Source: Actinacidiphila paucisporea (lineage in GTDB: Bacteria > Actinomycetota > Actinomycetes > Streptomycetales > Streptomycetaceae). Taken from it: a stretch of DNA of 64,000 nt. Below are positions 34,023 to 42,404 of the stretch, one piece after another. A model generated the notes under the pieces. It made no database searches, had not been told where the DNA came from, and was given only the letters and a program-made list of their open reading frames with translations. Location of the stretch: NCBI RefSeq assembly GCF_900142575.1, contig NZ_FRBI01000019.1:85981-149980 (forward strand), written 5' to 3'. The position numbers and the translations under genes were made by a program. Every line of letters begins with the position of its first letter. The stretch's first letter is position 1.

Positions 34023-35048
34023 GTGAAGTACCGCAGCCTGGGCCGGACCGGCATCAAGGTCAGCCCCTACTGCCTGGGCGCCATGATGTTCGGCGCCATC
34101 GGCAACCCCGACCACGACGACTGCGTCCGGATCATCCACCGGGCACTGGACGCGGGCATCAACTTCGTCGACACCGCCGACGCCTACGCGCGCGGCGAGT
34201 CCGAGGAGATCGTCGGCAAGGCACTCAAGGGCCGCCGCGACGACGTCGTCCTGGCGACCAAGGCCCATCTGCCCATGGGCGACGACCCCAACCAGCGCGG
34301 GAACTCGCGGCGCTGGCTGGTGCGCGCGCTGGACGACTCGCTGCGCCGGCTGGGCACCGACCACGTCGACCTCTTCCAGGTGCACCGGCCCGCGCCCGAC
34401 ACCGACGTGGAGGAGACCCTCGGCGCCCTCACCGACCTGGTGCGCGCCGGCAAGGTACGGGCCTTCGGCTCCTCGACCTTCCTCGCCTCCGACATCGTCG
34501 AGGCCCAGTGGGTGGCCGAGCGGCGCGGCCTGTACCGCTTCCGCACCGAGCAGCCGCCGTACTCGATCCTGGACCGCGCCGTGGAACGCGAGGTGCTGCC
34601 GGTCGCCGAGCGCTACGGGATGGGCACCCTGGTCTGGAGCCCGCTGGCCGGCGGCCTGCTCACCGGCCGCTACCGCAAGGGACAGGCGCCCGACACCCAC
34701 CGGGCCGGGTTCGGCTTCGCCCACATGCGCGACGAGCGGCGGCTGGACGCCGTCGAGCAGCTCATTCCCGTCGCCGAGGACGCTGGGCTGCCGCTGACAC
34801 ACCTGGCCATGGCCTTCGCGATCGCCCACCCCGCGGTCACCTCCGCGATCATCGGCCCGCGCACCATGGACCACCTGGACGACCTCCTCGCCAGTGCCGG
34901 GACCACCCTGTCCGACGACGTCCTCGACCGTATCGACGCGATCGTGCCCCCGGGCAGCGACGCCGGCGTCCTGGACATGGGCTACACCTCACCGGGCCTC
35001 ACCCAGCAGGCGCTGCGCCGCCCGCAGGCCGAGCGCTCCGCCGCCTGA
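34023..35048 (+). CDS. Aldo/keto reductase
   Basis: This 341-residue NADPH-dependent reductase starts at GTG 34023 behind GAGGAGC. Catalytic tetrad regions are visible: AGINFVDTADAYARGESEEIVGKAL (Asp, Tyr), DVVLATKAHLPM (Lys) and DHVDLFQVHRPAPDTDVEETLGAL (His). The C-terminal cofactor region HPAVTSAIIGPRTMDHLDDLLAS binds the NADPH phosphate. It fits the YakC/AKR13-like bacterial group of broad-range carbonyl reductases. It is directly controlled, by inference, by the divergent TetR repressor and likely induced by a toxic aldehyde or ketone. Confidence 0.93.
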   Translation: MKYRSLGRTGIKVSPYCLGAMMFGAIGNPDHDDCVRIIHRALDAGINFVDTADAYARGESEEIVGKALKGRRDDVVLATKAHLPMGDDPNQRGNSRRWLVRALDDSLRRLGTDHVDLFQVHRPAPDTDVEETLGALTDLVRAGKVRAFGSSTFLASDIVEAQWVAERRGLYRFRTEQPPYSILDRAVEREVLPVAERYGMGTLVWSPLAGGLLTGRYRKGQAPDTHRAGFGFAHMRDERRLDAVEQLIPVAEDAGLPLTHLAMAFAIAHPAVTSAIIGPRTMDHLDDLLASAGTTLSDDVLDRIDAIVPPGSDAGVLDMGYTSPGLTQQALRRPQAERSAA

Positions 35049-35049
35049 C

Positions 35050-35383
35050 CGGGCGGCCGGCGCCAGGCGCAGGCCGAGGAGCCGCGGGGTGCGTCGTCGA
35101 GGGAGACCAGGTCGAGCTGCCGGCGGCGTGCGACCGCGACGGCGGCGCCCGCGGCGAGCACCACGGCGACCGGCAGCACGTCGGCCGGCGTCCGCCCGTA
35201 GCCGTCGACCGTGAGCGTGCCGCTGCGGGCACGCTGCAGCCGGGCGAGCGTACGCAGCAATGTCGACTTCCCGCTGCCGTTCGGACCCACGAGCGCGGTC
35301 ACCTCGGCGGGCCGGATCGCGACAGCGCCGTCGCGCACGACATCGGTGTGGCCGTAGGCGACCGTCATTCCTGCGGCCGACAG
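35050..35383 (-). pseudogene. Siderophore ABC transporter remnant: ATPase start fused to permease piece
   Basis: On the minus strand from about 35383 the sequence reads LSAAGMTVAYGHTDVV...VTALVGPNGSGKSTLLRTLARLQRARSGTLTVDG, the N-terminal 60 residues of a FecE/FepC-type ATPase with a perfect Walker A. It then jumps in frame to DVLPVAVVLAAGAAVAVARRRQLDLVSLDDAPR, which belongs to a FecCD-type iron-siderophore permease, and the next frame continues LLGLRLAPA. The Q-loop, signature and Walker B regions are absent. A deletion fusing the ATPase to its permease neighbour, followed by a frameshift, explains this. No working transporter remains. Confidence 0.65.
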
Positions 35384-35580
35384 CCCGTGCTTGTCTCCGT
35401 GTCGCGCAGGGGTCGGCGCGGAAGGCGTACAACCCGCCGGAGGCGTACGGACGCCGTCGTCCCCGCTGCTCGAACCAACGCGCTGAGCAGGCGGGCGGTT
35501 GCCGCGGTCGCGGTGCCGGCGGGGGCGCAGGGCGTACGCGGCCGGTGACCTCGCCACCGGACCTGGCAGGATCGGACGCC

Positions 35581-36402
35581 ATGACGTCCGACCGCTGGAG
35601 CACGCACGCGATCACCGTGGGACCCGCCGGCGTGACCAAGCGCTTCCGCGCCACGGACCACGATCGCTGCGCACGCGAATGGCGTGCACTGCGGCTGCTG
35701 TCGCGCTACGCCCCCGGGCTGGCCCCCGAGCCACTCCGGGCCGACCTGGCCGCGCGCGAGCCCACCGTGGTGATGTCCGGACTGGCCGGTGCGCCGCTGC
35801 GCGGAGCGCCGCTCACCGCCGGCCAGGTCGAGGCGCTGGCGGCGGCGGTCGCGGCGGTGCACGGATCCCTGCCGCCCGACGTCCTGGCGTCCCTGCCGCC
35901 CCGCCCCGGCCGGCCGGAGGAGCTGTCCGGCCTCGTCCGTTCGTGGTATCCCCGCGCCCGCCCGCAGGCCGGTGACCAGGTGGGCCGTGCCATGGACGAC
36001 GGCATGGACTGGCTGTCCGGCTCCGTCCCGGAAACCGGCGGACCGCCGGATGTCCCCTGGGTCTTCGGACCCGGGGACGGCAACCTCGCGAACTACCTGT
36101 GGGACGGCTCCCGCGTCCAGGTCGTCGACTTCGAGGACTCCGGCCGCAGCGACCGCGCCTTCGAACTGGCCGAGATCACCGAACACGCGGCCGCCTGGGT
36201 GGAAGTCCCACTGGACGTCCCGCGCTTCCTGCGGCACTGCGACCTCACGCCCGCCGAGTCCGTACGCCTGCCGCACTGCCGCCGGCTGCTCGCCCTGGTC
36301 TGGCTCTTCCTGCTCAGCTTCGACGCCGCCACCGGCGCGCCCAGGAACCCGCCGGGCACCGCGGAACGCCAGGCCGGCCGGCTGCGGGACCTGCTCGGCT
36401 GA
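35581..36402 (+). CDS. Aminoglycoside phosphotransferase (APH)-like kinase
   Basis: This 273-residue protein starts at ATG 35581. It has the small-molecule kinase fold of the APH/choline-kinase group: GVTKRFRATDHDRCAREWRALRLL (N-lobe lysine and the helix-C glutamate), VFGPGDGNLANYLWDG for the catalytic loop (HGDxxxxN with the histidine replaced by G-P-G-D) and VQVVDFEDSGRSDRAFELAEI for the metal-binding DxD/E. Substrates range from antibiotics to choline and homoserine. Nothing in the context decides between them. The changed catalytic-loop histidine is common in this subfamily. Confidence 0.78.
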   Translation: MTSDRWSTHAITVGPAGVTKRFRATDHDRCAREWRALRLLSRYAPGLAPEPLRADLAAREPTVVMSGLAGAPLRGAPLTAGQVEALAAAVAAVHGSLPPDVLASLPPRPGRPEELSGLVRSWYPRARPQAGDQVGRAMDDGMDWLSGSVPETGGPPDVPWVFGPGDGNLANYLWDGSRVQVVDFEDSGRSDRAFELAEITEHAAAWVEVPLDVPRFLRHCDLTPAESVRLPHCRRLLALVWLFLLSFDAATGAPRNPPGTAERQAGRLRDLLG

Positions 36403-36622
36403 GCGGTCACCGGCGTCGGAAGCCGGCCCGGTGCGCTGCCGGACGCGCGAAGACCGGAGTTCCCCTGTAAGCGGGTTTTGCGCAGTCAATACGCCCTGGC
36501 CGCAGGGAAGTTGGGGAGGGCTCCGGACGGATGGGCCTGCGGCGGGGCCTATGATGGCGGTGAAGATACCGGTGGTCACCGGGGGATGGCCCCGGGTCTG
36601 AGTGGGCGGCGGGGTTGCGGAC

Positions 36623-37480
36623 ATGACGGATGGGACAGCTCTCGGCGACGCGGAGTCGGAGTCGGCAGCCGAGCTGCAGGCCAGTATCCGTACCGACATC
36701 CCGCACAGCGCACGGATGTACGACTACTACCTCGGCGGGCGGACGAACTACCGCCCCGACCGTGAGGCCGCCGACGAGGTCGCGACGGTCTTCCCCGGCG
36801 TCTTCGTCACCGCGCTGGAGAACCGCGACTTCATGCACCGCGCGACCCGCGTGCTGGCCCGCTCCTACGGGATCAGGCAGTGGCTGGACATCGGCACCGG
36901 AATCCCGACGTCGCCGAACCTGCACGAGGTGGCCCAGTCCGTGGCCGAGGACGCGCGGGTGGTCTACGTCGACTACGACCCGATCGTGCTGAACTACGCG
37001 CGGGCCCTGCTGCGCAGCACCCCGGCCGGCCGTACCGCGTACGTGGAGGCCGACGCGACCGACCCCGAGGCGATCCTGGCCGACCAGACGCTGGCGGCCA
37101 CGCTCGACCTGTCCCGGCCGGTCGCGCTGAGCCTCAACGCGCTGCTGCACTTCATCCCCGACGACCGCGACCCGTACGGCATCGTCTCCCGGCTGATGGC
37201 GGCGCTGCCGTCCGGCTCCGCGCTGGCGATCAGCCACTGCACCCCGGACTTCGATCCCGAGGCGTGGGCGGAGGTGGTCGGTGTCTACCGCAGCTCGGGC
37301 ACGCCGGCGCAGGTGCGTACGCGCAAGGAGGTCGAGCGCTTCTTCGAGGGCTTCGACCTGATCGAGCCCGGCATCGTGGTCGGCCACCGCTGGCGCCCGG
37401 AGGAGACGGACCGCGTCGAGACCCCGCTGGTGTCGGACGCCGAGGTGAGCCTGTGGGTCGGCGTCGCCATCAAGCCGTAG
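36623..37480 (+). CDS. SAM-dependent methyltransferase, DUF574/SCO-type
   Basis: This 285-residue protein starts at ATG 36623 (GTG 36602 in frame is possible). It shows the actinobacterial S-adenosyl-methyltransferase pattern: DIPHSARMYDYYLGGRTNYRPDREAAD, then ENRDFMHRATRVLARSYGIRQWLDIGTGIPTSPNLHEVAQ (SAM-binding DIGTG), VVYVDYDPIVLNYARALL and YVEADATDPEAIL. Streptomyces genomes carry many copies of this family with unknown substrates, several linked to conservon or regulator genes. It is monocistronic here. Confidence 0.9.
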   Translation: MTDGTALGDAESESAAELQASIRTDIPHSARMYDYYLGGRTNYRPDREAADEVATVFPGVFVTALENRDFMHRATRVLARSYGIRQWLDIGTGIPTSPNLHEVAQSVAEDARVVYVDYDPIVLNYARALLRSTPAGRTAYVEADATDPEAILADQTLAATLDLSRPVALSLNALLHFIPDDRDPYGIVSRLMAALPSGSALAISHCTPDFDPEAWAEVVGVYRSSGTPAQVRTRKEVERFFEGFDLIEPGIVVGHRWRPEETDRVETPLVSDAEVSLWVGVAIKP

Positions 37481-37489
37481 CCGAGGCGC

Positions 37490-38039
37490 TCACCGCGCCG
37501 GCGGCAGGGCGGCGGCGACCGCCGCGCGGATGGGCGCGAGGTCGACGTCGGTGGCGATCGACTCCCGCTCCGGCCGCTCGGTGAGCAACTGCCCGGTGCC
37601 GAACAGTGCCCGCGTGAAGCGCGGGTGCAGGGTGCGCCCGATGAGGTCGTGCGCGACACGGGTGCTGTCCGCGGGGGGCAGCCCGTACCGCAGGCCGAGG
37701 TGGTCGGCGAGGCGCTGGTGCGCCGAGTCGAAGATCGCCTCGTAGTAGCGGGCCGACGCCTCCGGCAGCCTTTCCGCCTCCGCGATGCCGAGGCGGCACA
37801 TGCGCACGGTCGGCTCCCACAGGAGCATCTGCAGGAAGCGGCCGCAGTAGAGGACGACCTCCTCGGTGTCGTCGTCGGCGTACTCGCCGGGCGTCCGCAG
37901 CCGGTCGAGGTACAGGTCGCGCACCAGGTCGACCACGGCGAGGAAGAGCTTGTCCTTGCTCTCGAAGTGCGCGTACAGCGTCCGCTTCGAGGTCGAGGCG
38001 CGCGCGGCCAGCGCGTCCATCGAGGCGGCGTTCTTCGCG
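37490..38039 (-). pseudogene. TetR-family regulator lacking its N-terminus
   Basis: Readable TetR sequence begins in the middle of the DNA-binding domain: AKNAASMDALAARASTSKRTLYAHFESKDKLFLAVVDL, then a normal C-terminal domain to the stop at 37490 (...VDLAPIRAAVAAALPPAR). The first helix and start codon are missing. At about 38036-38040 the sequence changes abruptly to a truncated, opposite-strand NmrA-like gene. One deletion removed both gene starts and the intergenic control region. Confidence 0.75.
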
Positions 38040-38543
38040 ATGGACCACCTGATCGAGAGCACCGGCGTGCACTACCGCTCGCTCGGCATGCCCGGCTTCA
38101 TGGAGAACGTCCTCCGGCAGCTCGACCCGATCAGGAACCAGGGCACCTACTTCGGCCTGCTGCCCGGCGACCGCAGGACCCCGCTCTGCGCCACCCGCGA
38201 CCTCGCCGCCACCGCGGCCGGCCTGCTGCTCGACGACACCTGGACGGGCCAGGAGGACCTTCCGCTGCCCGGACACGAGGACCTGTCACCCGACGAGATG
38301 GCCGCGATCATGTCCGAGGTCCTCGGCCGCTCGATCACCTACCGGCGGATCCCCGCCGAGGCCTACCGGGCGGACCTGCTCGGCCGCGGCGTGAGCGAGC
38401 CGTGGGCACGCGGCCTCCTCGACATGGCGGCCGCGGTCGACGCCGGCCTGTACGGCACCGGGCCGTACGCCTCGCGCTCGGCGTCCCCCACGACCTTCCG
38501 GCACTGGTGCCAGGACGTACTTCGGCCGGCGCTGGCGGCCTGA
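38040..38543 (+). pseudogene. NmrA-like NAD(P)-binding reductase lacking its N-terminal half
   Basis: From ATG 38040 the sequence reads MDHLIESTGVHYRSLGMPGFMENVLRQLDPI, then CATRDLAATAAGLLLDDTW, LPGHEDLSPDEMAAIMSEVLGRSITYRRIPAEAYRADLL, the C-terminal half of an NmrA-type reductase. The Rossmann-fold GxxGxxG start (about 100-130 residues) is absent. It abuts the truncated TetR gene head-to-head, showing that a divergent regulator-target pair has lost its shared centre by deletion. The remaining frame is open and could be transcribed but cannot bind a cofactor. Confidence 0.72.
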
Positions 38544-38640
38544 CCAGCACCGGCGTGCCGGGCGTCGGGGAAAGCGGCGAGAGGAACAGGCGGGAAAAAC
38601 CGGTCGAGGACGCGGGCGGGGGAGAGGTAGCGTCGAGGCC

Positions 38641-39150
38641 ATGGACGCCCTGACCGACGCCGAAGTGCGCGCCTCCTTCGTGAACTGCTCGAAGGGCGAG
38701 GCCAAGCGGATCAACCTGCCCCGGGACATGTCCGGGCTGCCCTGGGCGGACCTGGACTTCCTGGGCTGGCGCGATCCCGGAGCCCCGGACCGCGCCTACC
38801 TGGTGAGCCCCGCGGCCGGTGGCGGCCCGGTCGGCCTGACCCTGCGGATCGCGCCGGGCGCCCGGCGCAACCTGCTGCGCAGCAGCCTGTGCGGCCTGTG
38901 CCTGACCGGCCACGGCGGTGGCGGTGTCGACCTGCTGGCGGCCCCGCTGGCCGGCCCGGCCGGCCGGCAGGGCAACACCGTCGCGCTGTACATGTGCGCG
39001 GACCTGGCGTGCTCCCTCTACATCCGCGGCAAGAAGACCACCCCGCTGGTCCGGCGGATGGAGGAGACGCTCACCCTCGACGAGCAGATCGCCCGCACCC
39101 GCCGCAACCTGGACGCCTTCCTCGCCAAGGTGACCGCCTCCACCGCCTGA
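38641..39150 (+). CDS. FBP-domain (FusB-like, elongation factor G-binding) protein
   Basis: This 169-residue protein starts at ATG 38641: ALTDAEVRASFVNCSKGEAKRINLP. The C-terminal half holds a treble-clef zinc site: SSLCGLCLTGHGGGG and LYMCADLACSLYIRGKKT give C-x2-C...C-x4-C. FBP proteins of actinobacteria resemble the FusB C-terminal domain, which binds EF-G and releases it from stalled ribosomes. A role in translation or mild fusidic-acid protection is inferred from family only. The gene is monocistronic. Confidence 0.85.
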   Translation: MDALTDAEVRASFVNCSKGEAKRINLPRDMSGLPWADLDFLGWRDPGAPDRAYLVSPAAGGGPVGLTLRIAPGARRNLLRSSLCGLCLTGHGGGGVDLLAAPLAGPAGRQGNTVALYMCADLACSLYIRGKKTTPLVRRMEETLTLDEQIARTRRNLDAFLAKVTASTA

Positions 39151-39254
39151 CGCGCGCCCGCGGCCACCGCTCGCCGCAGCCGGGCAGTGGTCCGGGGCAC
39201 CGCCGGTGCACGCGGCACGTCACGGAGCGGCTGAACGCCCAAAGCCCGCGATGC

Positions 39255-40451
39255 TCACGGCCTTTCGATCAGCATGGCGACGCCCTGGCCGACGCCGACG
39301 CACAGGGTGGCCAGTCCCCGGCGGCCGTTGCCGCGTTCCAGGCGGCCGAGGAGCGTGAGCAGGATGCGCGCGCCGCTGCACCCCAGCGGGTGGCCCAGCG
39401 CGATCGCGCCCCCGTCGGCGTTGACCGTGTCCTGGTCGAGGTCGAGGCGGCGGATCACGGCCAGGGCCTGCGCGGCGAAGGCCTCGTTCAGCTCCACCGC
39501 GTCCAGGTCGGCGGCCTTCCAGCCGGCACGGGCGAGGGCCTTCCCGGTGGCCGGGACCGGGCCGAGCCCCATCAGGTGCGGCTCGACCCCCGCGGAGGCG
39601 GTGGTGACGACGCGCGCCCTCGGGGTGAGCCCGTACCGCTCGACGGCCCGGCCCGAGGCGACCACCAAGGCTGCGGCGCCGTCCGAGAGCGGTGAGGAAT
39701 TGCCGGCGGTCACGATGCCGTCCTCGCGGAAGACCGTACGCAGCCGGCCGAGCTGCTCGGCGCTGGTGGCCGGGCGGGGGCCCTCGTCGGTGTCGACGGT
39801 GGTGGCCCGGTCCTTGCGGTCGGTCACCTCGACCGGGACGATCTCCGCTGTGAAGCGGCCGGCCTGCTGGGCGGCGACGGCCGACTGGTGGCTGCGCAGC
39901 GCGAACGCGTCCGCGTCGGCGCGGCTGATCCCGTCCAGGGCGGCGACCTCCTCGGCGGTCTCGCCCATCGACAGGGTCTGCCGGCTGGAGAAGCGGGGAT
40001 TGGTGAAGCGCCAGCCGAGCGCGGTGTCGGCGACCTCGCCGGGCTTGGCCCACGGGGTGCCCGGCTTGGCCATCACCCACGGCGCCCGTGTCATGGACTC
40101 GACCCCGCCGGCCACCACCAGGTCGGCCTCTCCCGCGCGGACGGCCTGCGCCGCTGAGGCCACCGCCGTCAGCCCGGAGGCGCACAGCCGGTTGACGCTG
40201 TAGCCGGGCACGGTGTGCGGCAGGCCGGCCAGCAGCACCGCCATGCGCGCCACGTCCCGGTTGTCCTCGCCGGCCTGGTTGGCGGCACCGAGGATCACCT
40301 CGTCCACGGCCTCGCCCGGCACCCCGGCCCGGCGCACGGCCTCGCCGACGACCAGGGCCGCGAGGTCGTCGGGCCGCACGGCGGCCAGCGCCCCGCCGTA
40401 GCGGCCCTGCGGGGTACGGGCACCGTCGACCAGATAGACCTCGTCGGGCAC
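39255..40451 (-). CDS. Acetyl-CoA acyltransferase (thiolase), beta-ketoadipyl-CoA thiolase-like
   Basis: This 398-residue thiolase carries the acyl-enzyme cysteine in SVNRLCASGLTAVASAAQAV, the conserved GGVESMTRAP, NEAFAAQALAVIRRLD, the histidine in GGAIALGHPLGCSGARILL and the second cysteine in GLATLCVGVGQGVAMLIERP. Length and SMTRAPWVM resemble the PcaF/PaaJ group that cleaves 3-oxoadipyl-CoA or dehydroadipyl-CoA. It is divergent from paaI-paaK across a region with a PaaR-like palindrome, so a final step in phenylacetate degradation is likely. A generic FadA-like role is the alternative. Confidence 0.88.
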   Translation of the reverse strand: MPDEVYLVDGARTPQGRYGGALAAVRPDDLAALVVGEAVRRAGVPGEAVDEVILGAANQAGEDNRDVARMAVLLAGLPHTVPGYSVNRLCASGLTAVASAAQAVRAGEADLVVAGGVESMTRAPWVMAKPGTPWAKPGEVADTALGWRFTNPRFSSRQTLSMGETAEEVAALDGISRADADAFALRSHQSAVAAQQAGRFTAEIVPVEVTDRKDRATTVDTDEGPRPATSAEQLGRLRTVFREDGIVTAGNSSPLSDGAAALVVASGRAVERYGLTPRARVVTTASAGVEPHLMGLGPVPATGKALARAGWKAADLDAVELNEAFAAQALAVIRRLDLDQDTVNADGGAIALGHPLGCSGARILLTLLGRLERGNGRRGLATLCVGVGQGVAMLIERP

Positions 40452-40566
40452 TTCTGCTCTCCTCGTCGGCAGCGGGTCTGCGCGACCCGCGGGTTCGGCC
40501 GGGGCATGCGCTCCGGCCCTTGACAGGCGGCGCGGTTGCTTGATTACTTGGCCGGACGGCAGGCTA

Positions 40567-40580
40567 ACCGAATGTTCGGT
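40567..40580. promoter_or_regulatory. PaaR-like operator
   Basis: ACCGAA-TG-TTCGGT is a perfect 6+6 palindrome, 24 bp before the paaI start, in the divergent thiolase/paaI region. It resembles the ACCGA...TCGGT core bound by TetR-type PaaR regulators of phenylacetate genes. No paaR gene is present in the window. Confidence 0.65.
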
Positions 40581-40603
40581 CGGGAGACAACGGGAGCGCG
40601 CAC

Positions 40604-41035
40604 GTGAGCCAGACCACTGAGCCGGCGACAGGCACCGCGGAGGCGATGTTCGCCGCCGACGCCGCCTCGCGGAGCCTGGGCATCGAGCTGCTGCACACCG
40701 GCGCGGGGACCGCGTCGGTGCGGATGACGGTGACCGCGGCCATGGTCAACGGCCACGGTATCGCGCACGGCGGCTACGTCTTCCTGCTCGCCGACACCGC
40801 GTTCGCCTGCGCCTGCAACGGCCGCGGGCCGGTGACCGTCGCGGCCGCCGCCGACATCGACTTCGTCGCCCCGGCCCACGAGGGCGACGTCCTGCTCGCG
40901 ACGGCGCGGGAAAGGGTGAGGTTCGGGCGCAGCGGCATCTACGACGTGAGCGTGCTGCGCGGCGACGAGGTCATCGCGGAATTCCGCGGCCGCAGCCGCG
41001 ACAGCCGAGGCACGACGACGAAGGAGTCGCGATGA
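40604..41035 (+). CDS. paaI: PaaI-type hotdog thioesterase
   Basis: This 143-residue protein starts at GTG 40604. The hotdog core is MVNGHGIAHGGYVFLLADTAFACACNG with the catalytic-site pattern N-G-H-G-x-x-H-G-G and a downstream aspartate, followed by ADIDFVAPAHEGDVLLATARE and GIYDVSVLRGDEVIAEFRG. PaaI removes CoA from dead-end hydroxylated phenylacetyl-CoA intermediates. Its TGA overlaps the ATG of paaK (ATGA), so the two are co-translated. The ring-oxygenase genes (paaABCDE) are not in this window. Confidence 0.9.
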   Translation: MSQTTEPATGTAEAMFAADAASRSLGIELLHTGAGTASVRMTVTAAMVNGHGIAHGGYVFLLADTAFACACNGRGPVTVAAAADIDFVAPAHEGDVLLATARERVRFGRSGIYDVSVLRGDEVIAEFRGRSRDSRGTTTKESR

Positions 41036-42378
41036 GCGCCGCCCCGACAAGCCCCCGCTACCAGGGCCGCCGGCTGGGGGAGGCGCTCCCCGGCGACCTG
41101 CTGGACGCCGCCGAGCGCATGCCGCGCGAGCAGCTGCGCGCCCTCCAACTGGAGCGGCTGCGGGCGACCCTGCGGCACGCGTACGACCATGTGGAGCGGT
41201 ACCGCGAGAAGTTCGACGCCGCCGGAGTACGGCCCGAGGACTGCCGCACGCTGGAGGACCTGGCGCGCTTCCCCTTCACCACCAAGGCGGACCTGCGCGA
41301 CAGCTACCCCTTCGGCATGTTCGCCGTCCCCGCCGAGCAGGTGCGCCGCGTCCACGCCTCCAGCGGCACCACCGGCCGCCCCACCGTGGTCGGCTACACC
41401 GAGCACGACCTGTCGGTGTGGGCCGACGTCGTCGCCCGCTCCATCCGCGCCGCGGGCGGCCGACCCGGACACAAGGCGCACATCTCCTACGGGTACGGCC
41501 TGTTCACCGGCGGCCTCGGGGCGCATTACGGCGCCGAGCGCGCCGGCTGCACGGTCATCCCCGCCTCGGGAGGCATGACCGCCCGGCAGGTCCAGCTCAT
41601 CCAGGACTTCCGGCCCGAGATCATCATGGTCACCCCCTCCTACATGCTCACCCTCCTCGACGAGTTCGAACGCCAGGGCGTCGACCCGCGCACCAGCTCC
41701 CTGCGGATCGGCATCTTCGGCGCCGAACCGTGGACGGAGGCGATGCGGTCCGAGATCGAGGAGCGTACGGACATCCACGCCGTCGACATCTACGGGCTGT
41801 CGGAGGTGATGGGTCCCGGCGTCGCCCAGGAGTGCGTGGAGACCAAGGACGGGCTGCACGTCTGGGAGGACCACTTCCTCCCAGAGATCGTCGACCCGCT
41901 CACCGACCAGGTCATGGCCGAGGGGGAGGGCGGCGAGCTGGTCTTCACCTCCCTGACCAAGGAGGCCCTGCCGGTCATCCGCTATCGGACGCGTGACCTG
42001 ACCCGGCTGCTGCCGGGCACGGCACGGCCCGCCTTCCGCCGGATGGAGAAGGTCACCGGCCGCTGCGACGACATGATCATCCTGCGCGGGGTGAACGTCT
42101 TCCCCAGCCAGATCGAGGAGATCGTCCTGTCCACCCCGGGCGTGGCCCCGCACTTCCAGTTGCGGCTGACCCGCCGCGGCCGGATGGACCATATGACGGT
42201 CCTGGTCGAACAGCGCCCCGGATGCAGCCCCGAGCACTACGACGCCTGCGCCCGCTCGATCACGCGAGGGGTGAAGGACGGCGTGGGCGTCAGCGTCGAG
42301 GTGGAGATCGTCCCCCCGGACACCCTGGAGCGCTCGGTGGGAAAGATCCGCCGTGTCTTCGACTCGCGCGACGACTGA
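41032..42378 (+). CDS. paaK: Phenylacetate-CoA ligase
   Basis: This 448-residue class I adenylate-forming ligase activates phenylacetate to phenylacetyl-CoA. Motifs include FPFTTKADLRDSYPFGMFAVP near residue 80, the P-loop RVHASSGTTGRPTVVGYT, YGYGLFTGGLGAHYGAERAG, IYGLSEVMGPGVAQEC (A5), RTRDLTRLLPG and the hinge GRCDDMIILRGVNVFPSQIEE, all highly specific to PaaK. The C-terminal lysine region is ERSVGKIRRVFD. Length is normal. It is coupled to paaI by a 4-bp overlap. Confidence 0.95.
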   Translation: MSAAPTSPRYQGRRLGEALPGDLLDAAERMPREQLRALQLERLRATLRHAYDHVERYREKFDAAGVRPEDCRTLEDLARFPFTTKADLRDSYPFGMFAVPAEQVRRVHASSGTTGRPTVVGYTEHDLSVWADVVARSIRAAGGRPGHKAHISYGYGLFTGGLGAHYGAERAGCTVIPASGGMTARQVQLIQDFRPEIIMVTPSYMLTLLDEFERQGVDPRTSSLRIGIFGAEPWTEAMRSEIEERTDIHAVDIYGLSEVMGPGVAQECVETKDGLHVWEDHFLPEIVDPLTDQVMAEGEGGELVFTSLTKEALPVIRYRTRDLTRLLPGTARPAFRRMEKVTGRCDDMIILRGVNVFPSQIEEIVLSTPGVAPHFQLRLTRRGRMDHMTVLVEQRPGCSPEHYDACARSITRGVKDGVGVSVEVEIVPPDTLERSVGKIRRVFDSRDD

Positions 42379-42404
42379 ACCCGCTTGGGCGCCCGTGCGG
42401 TTGA

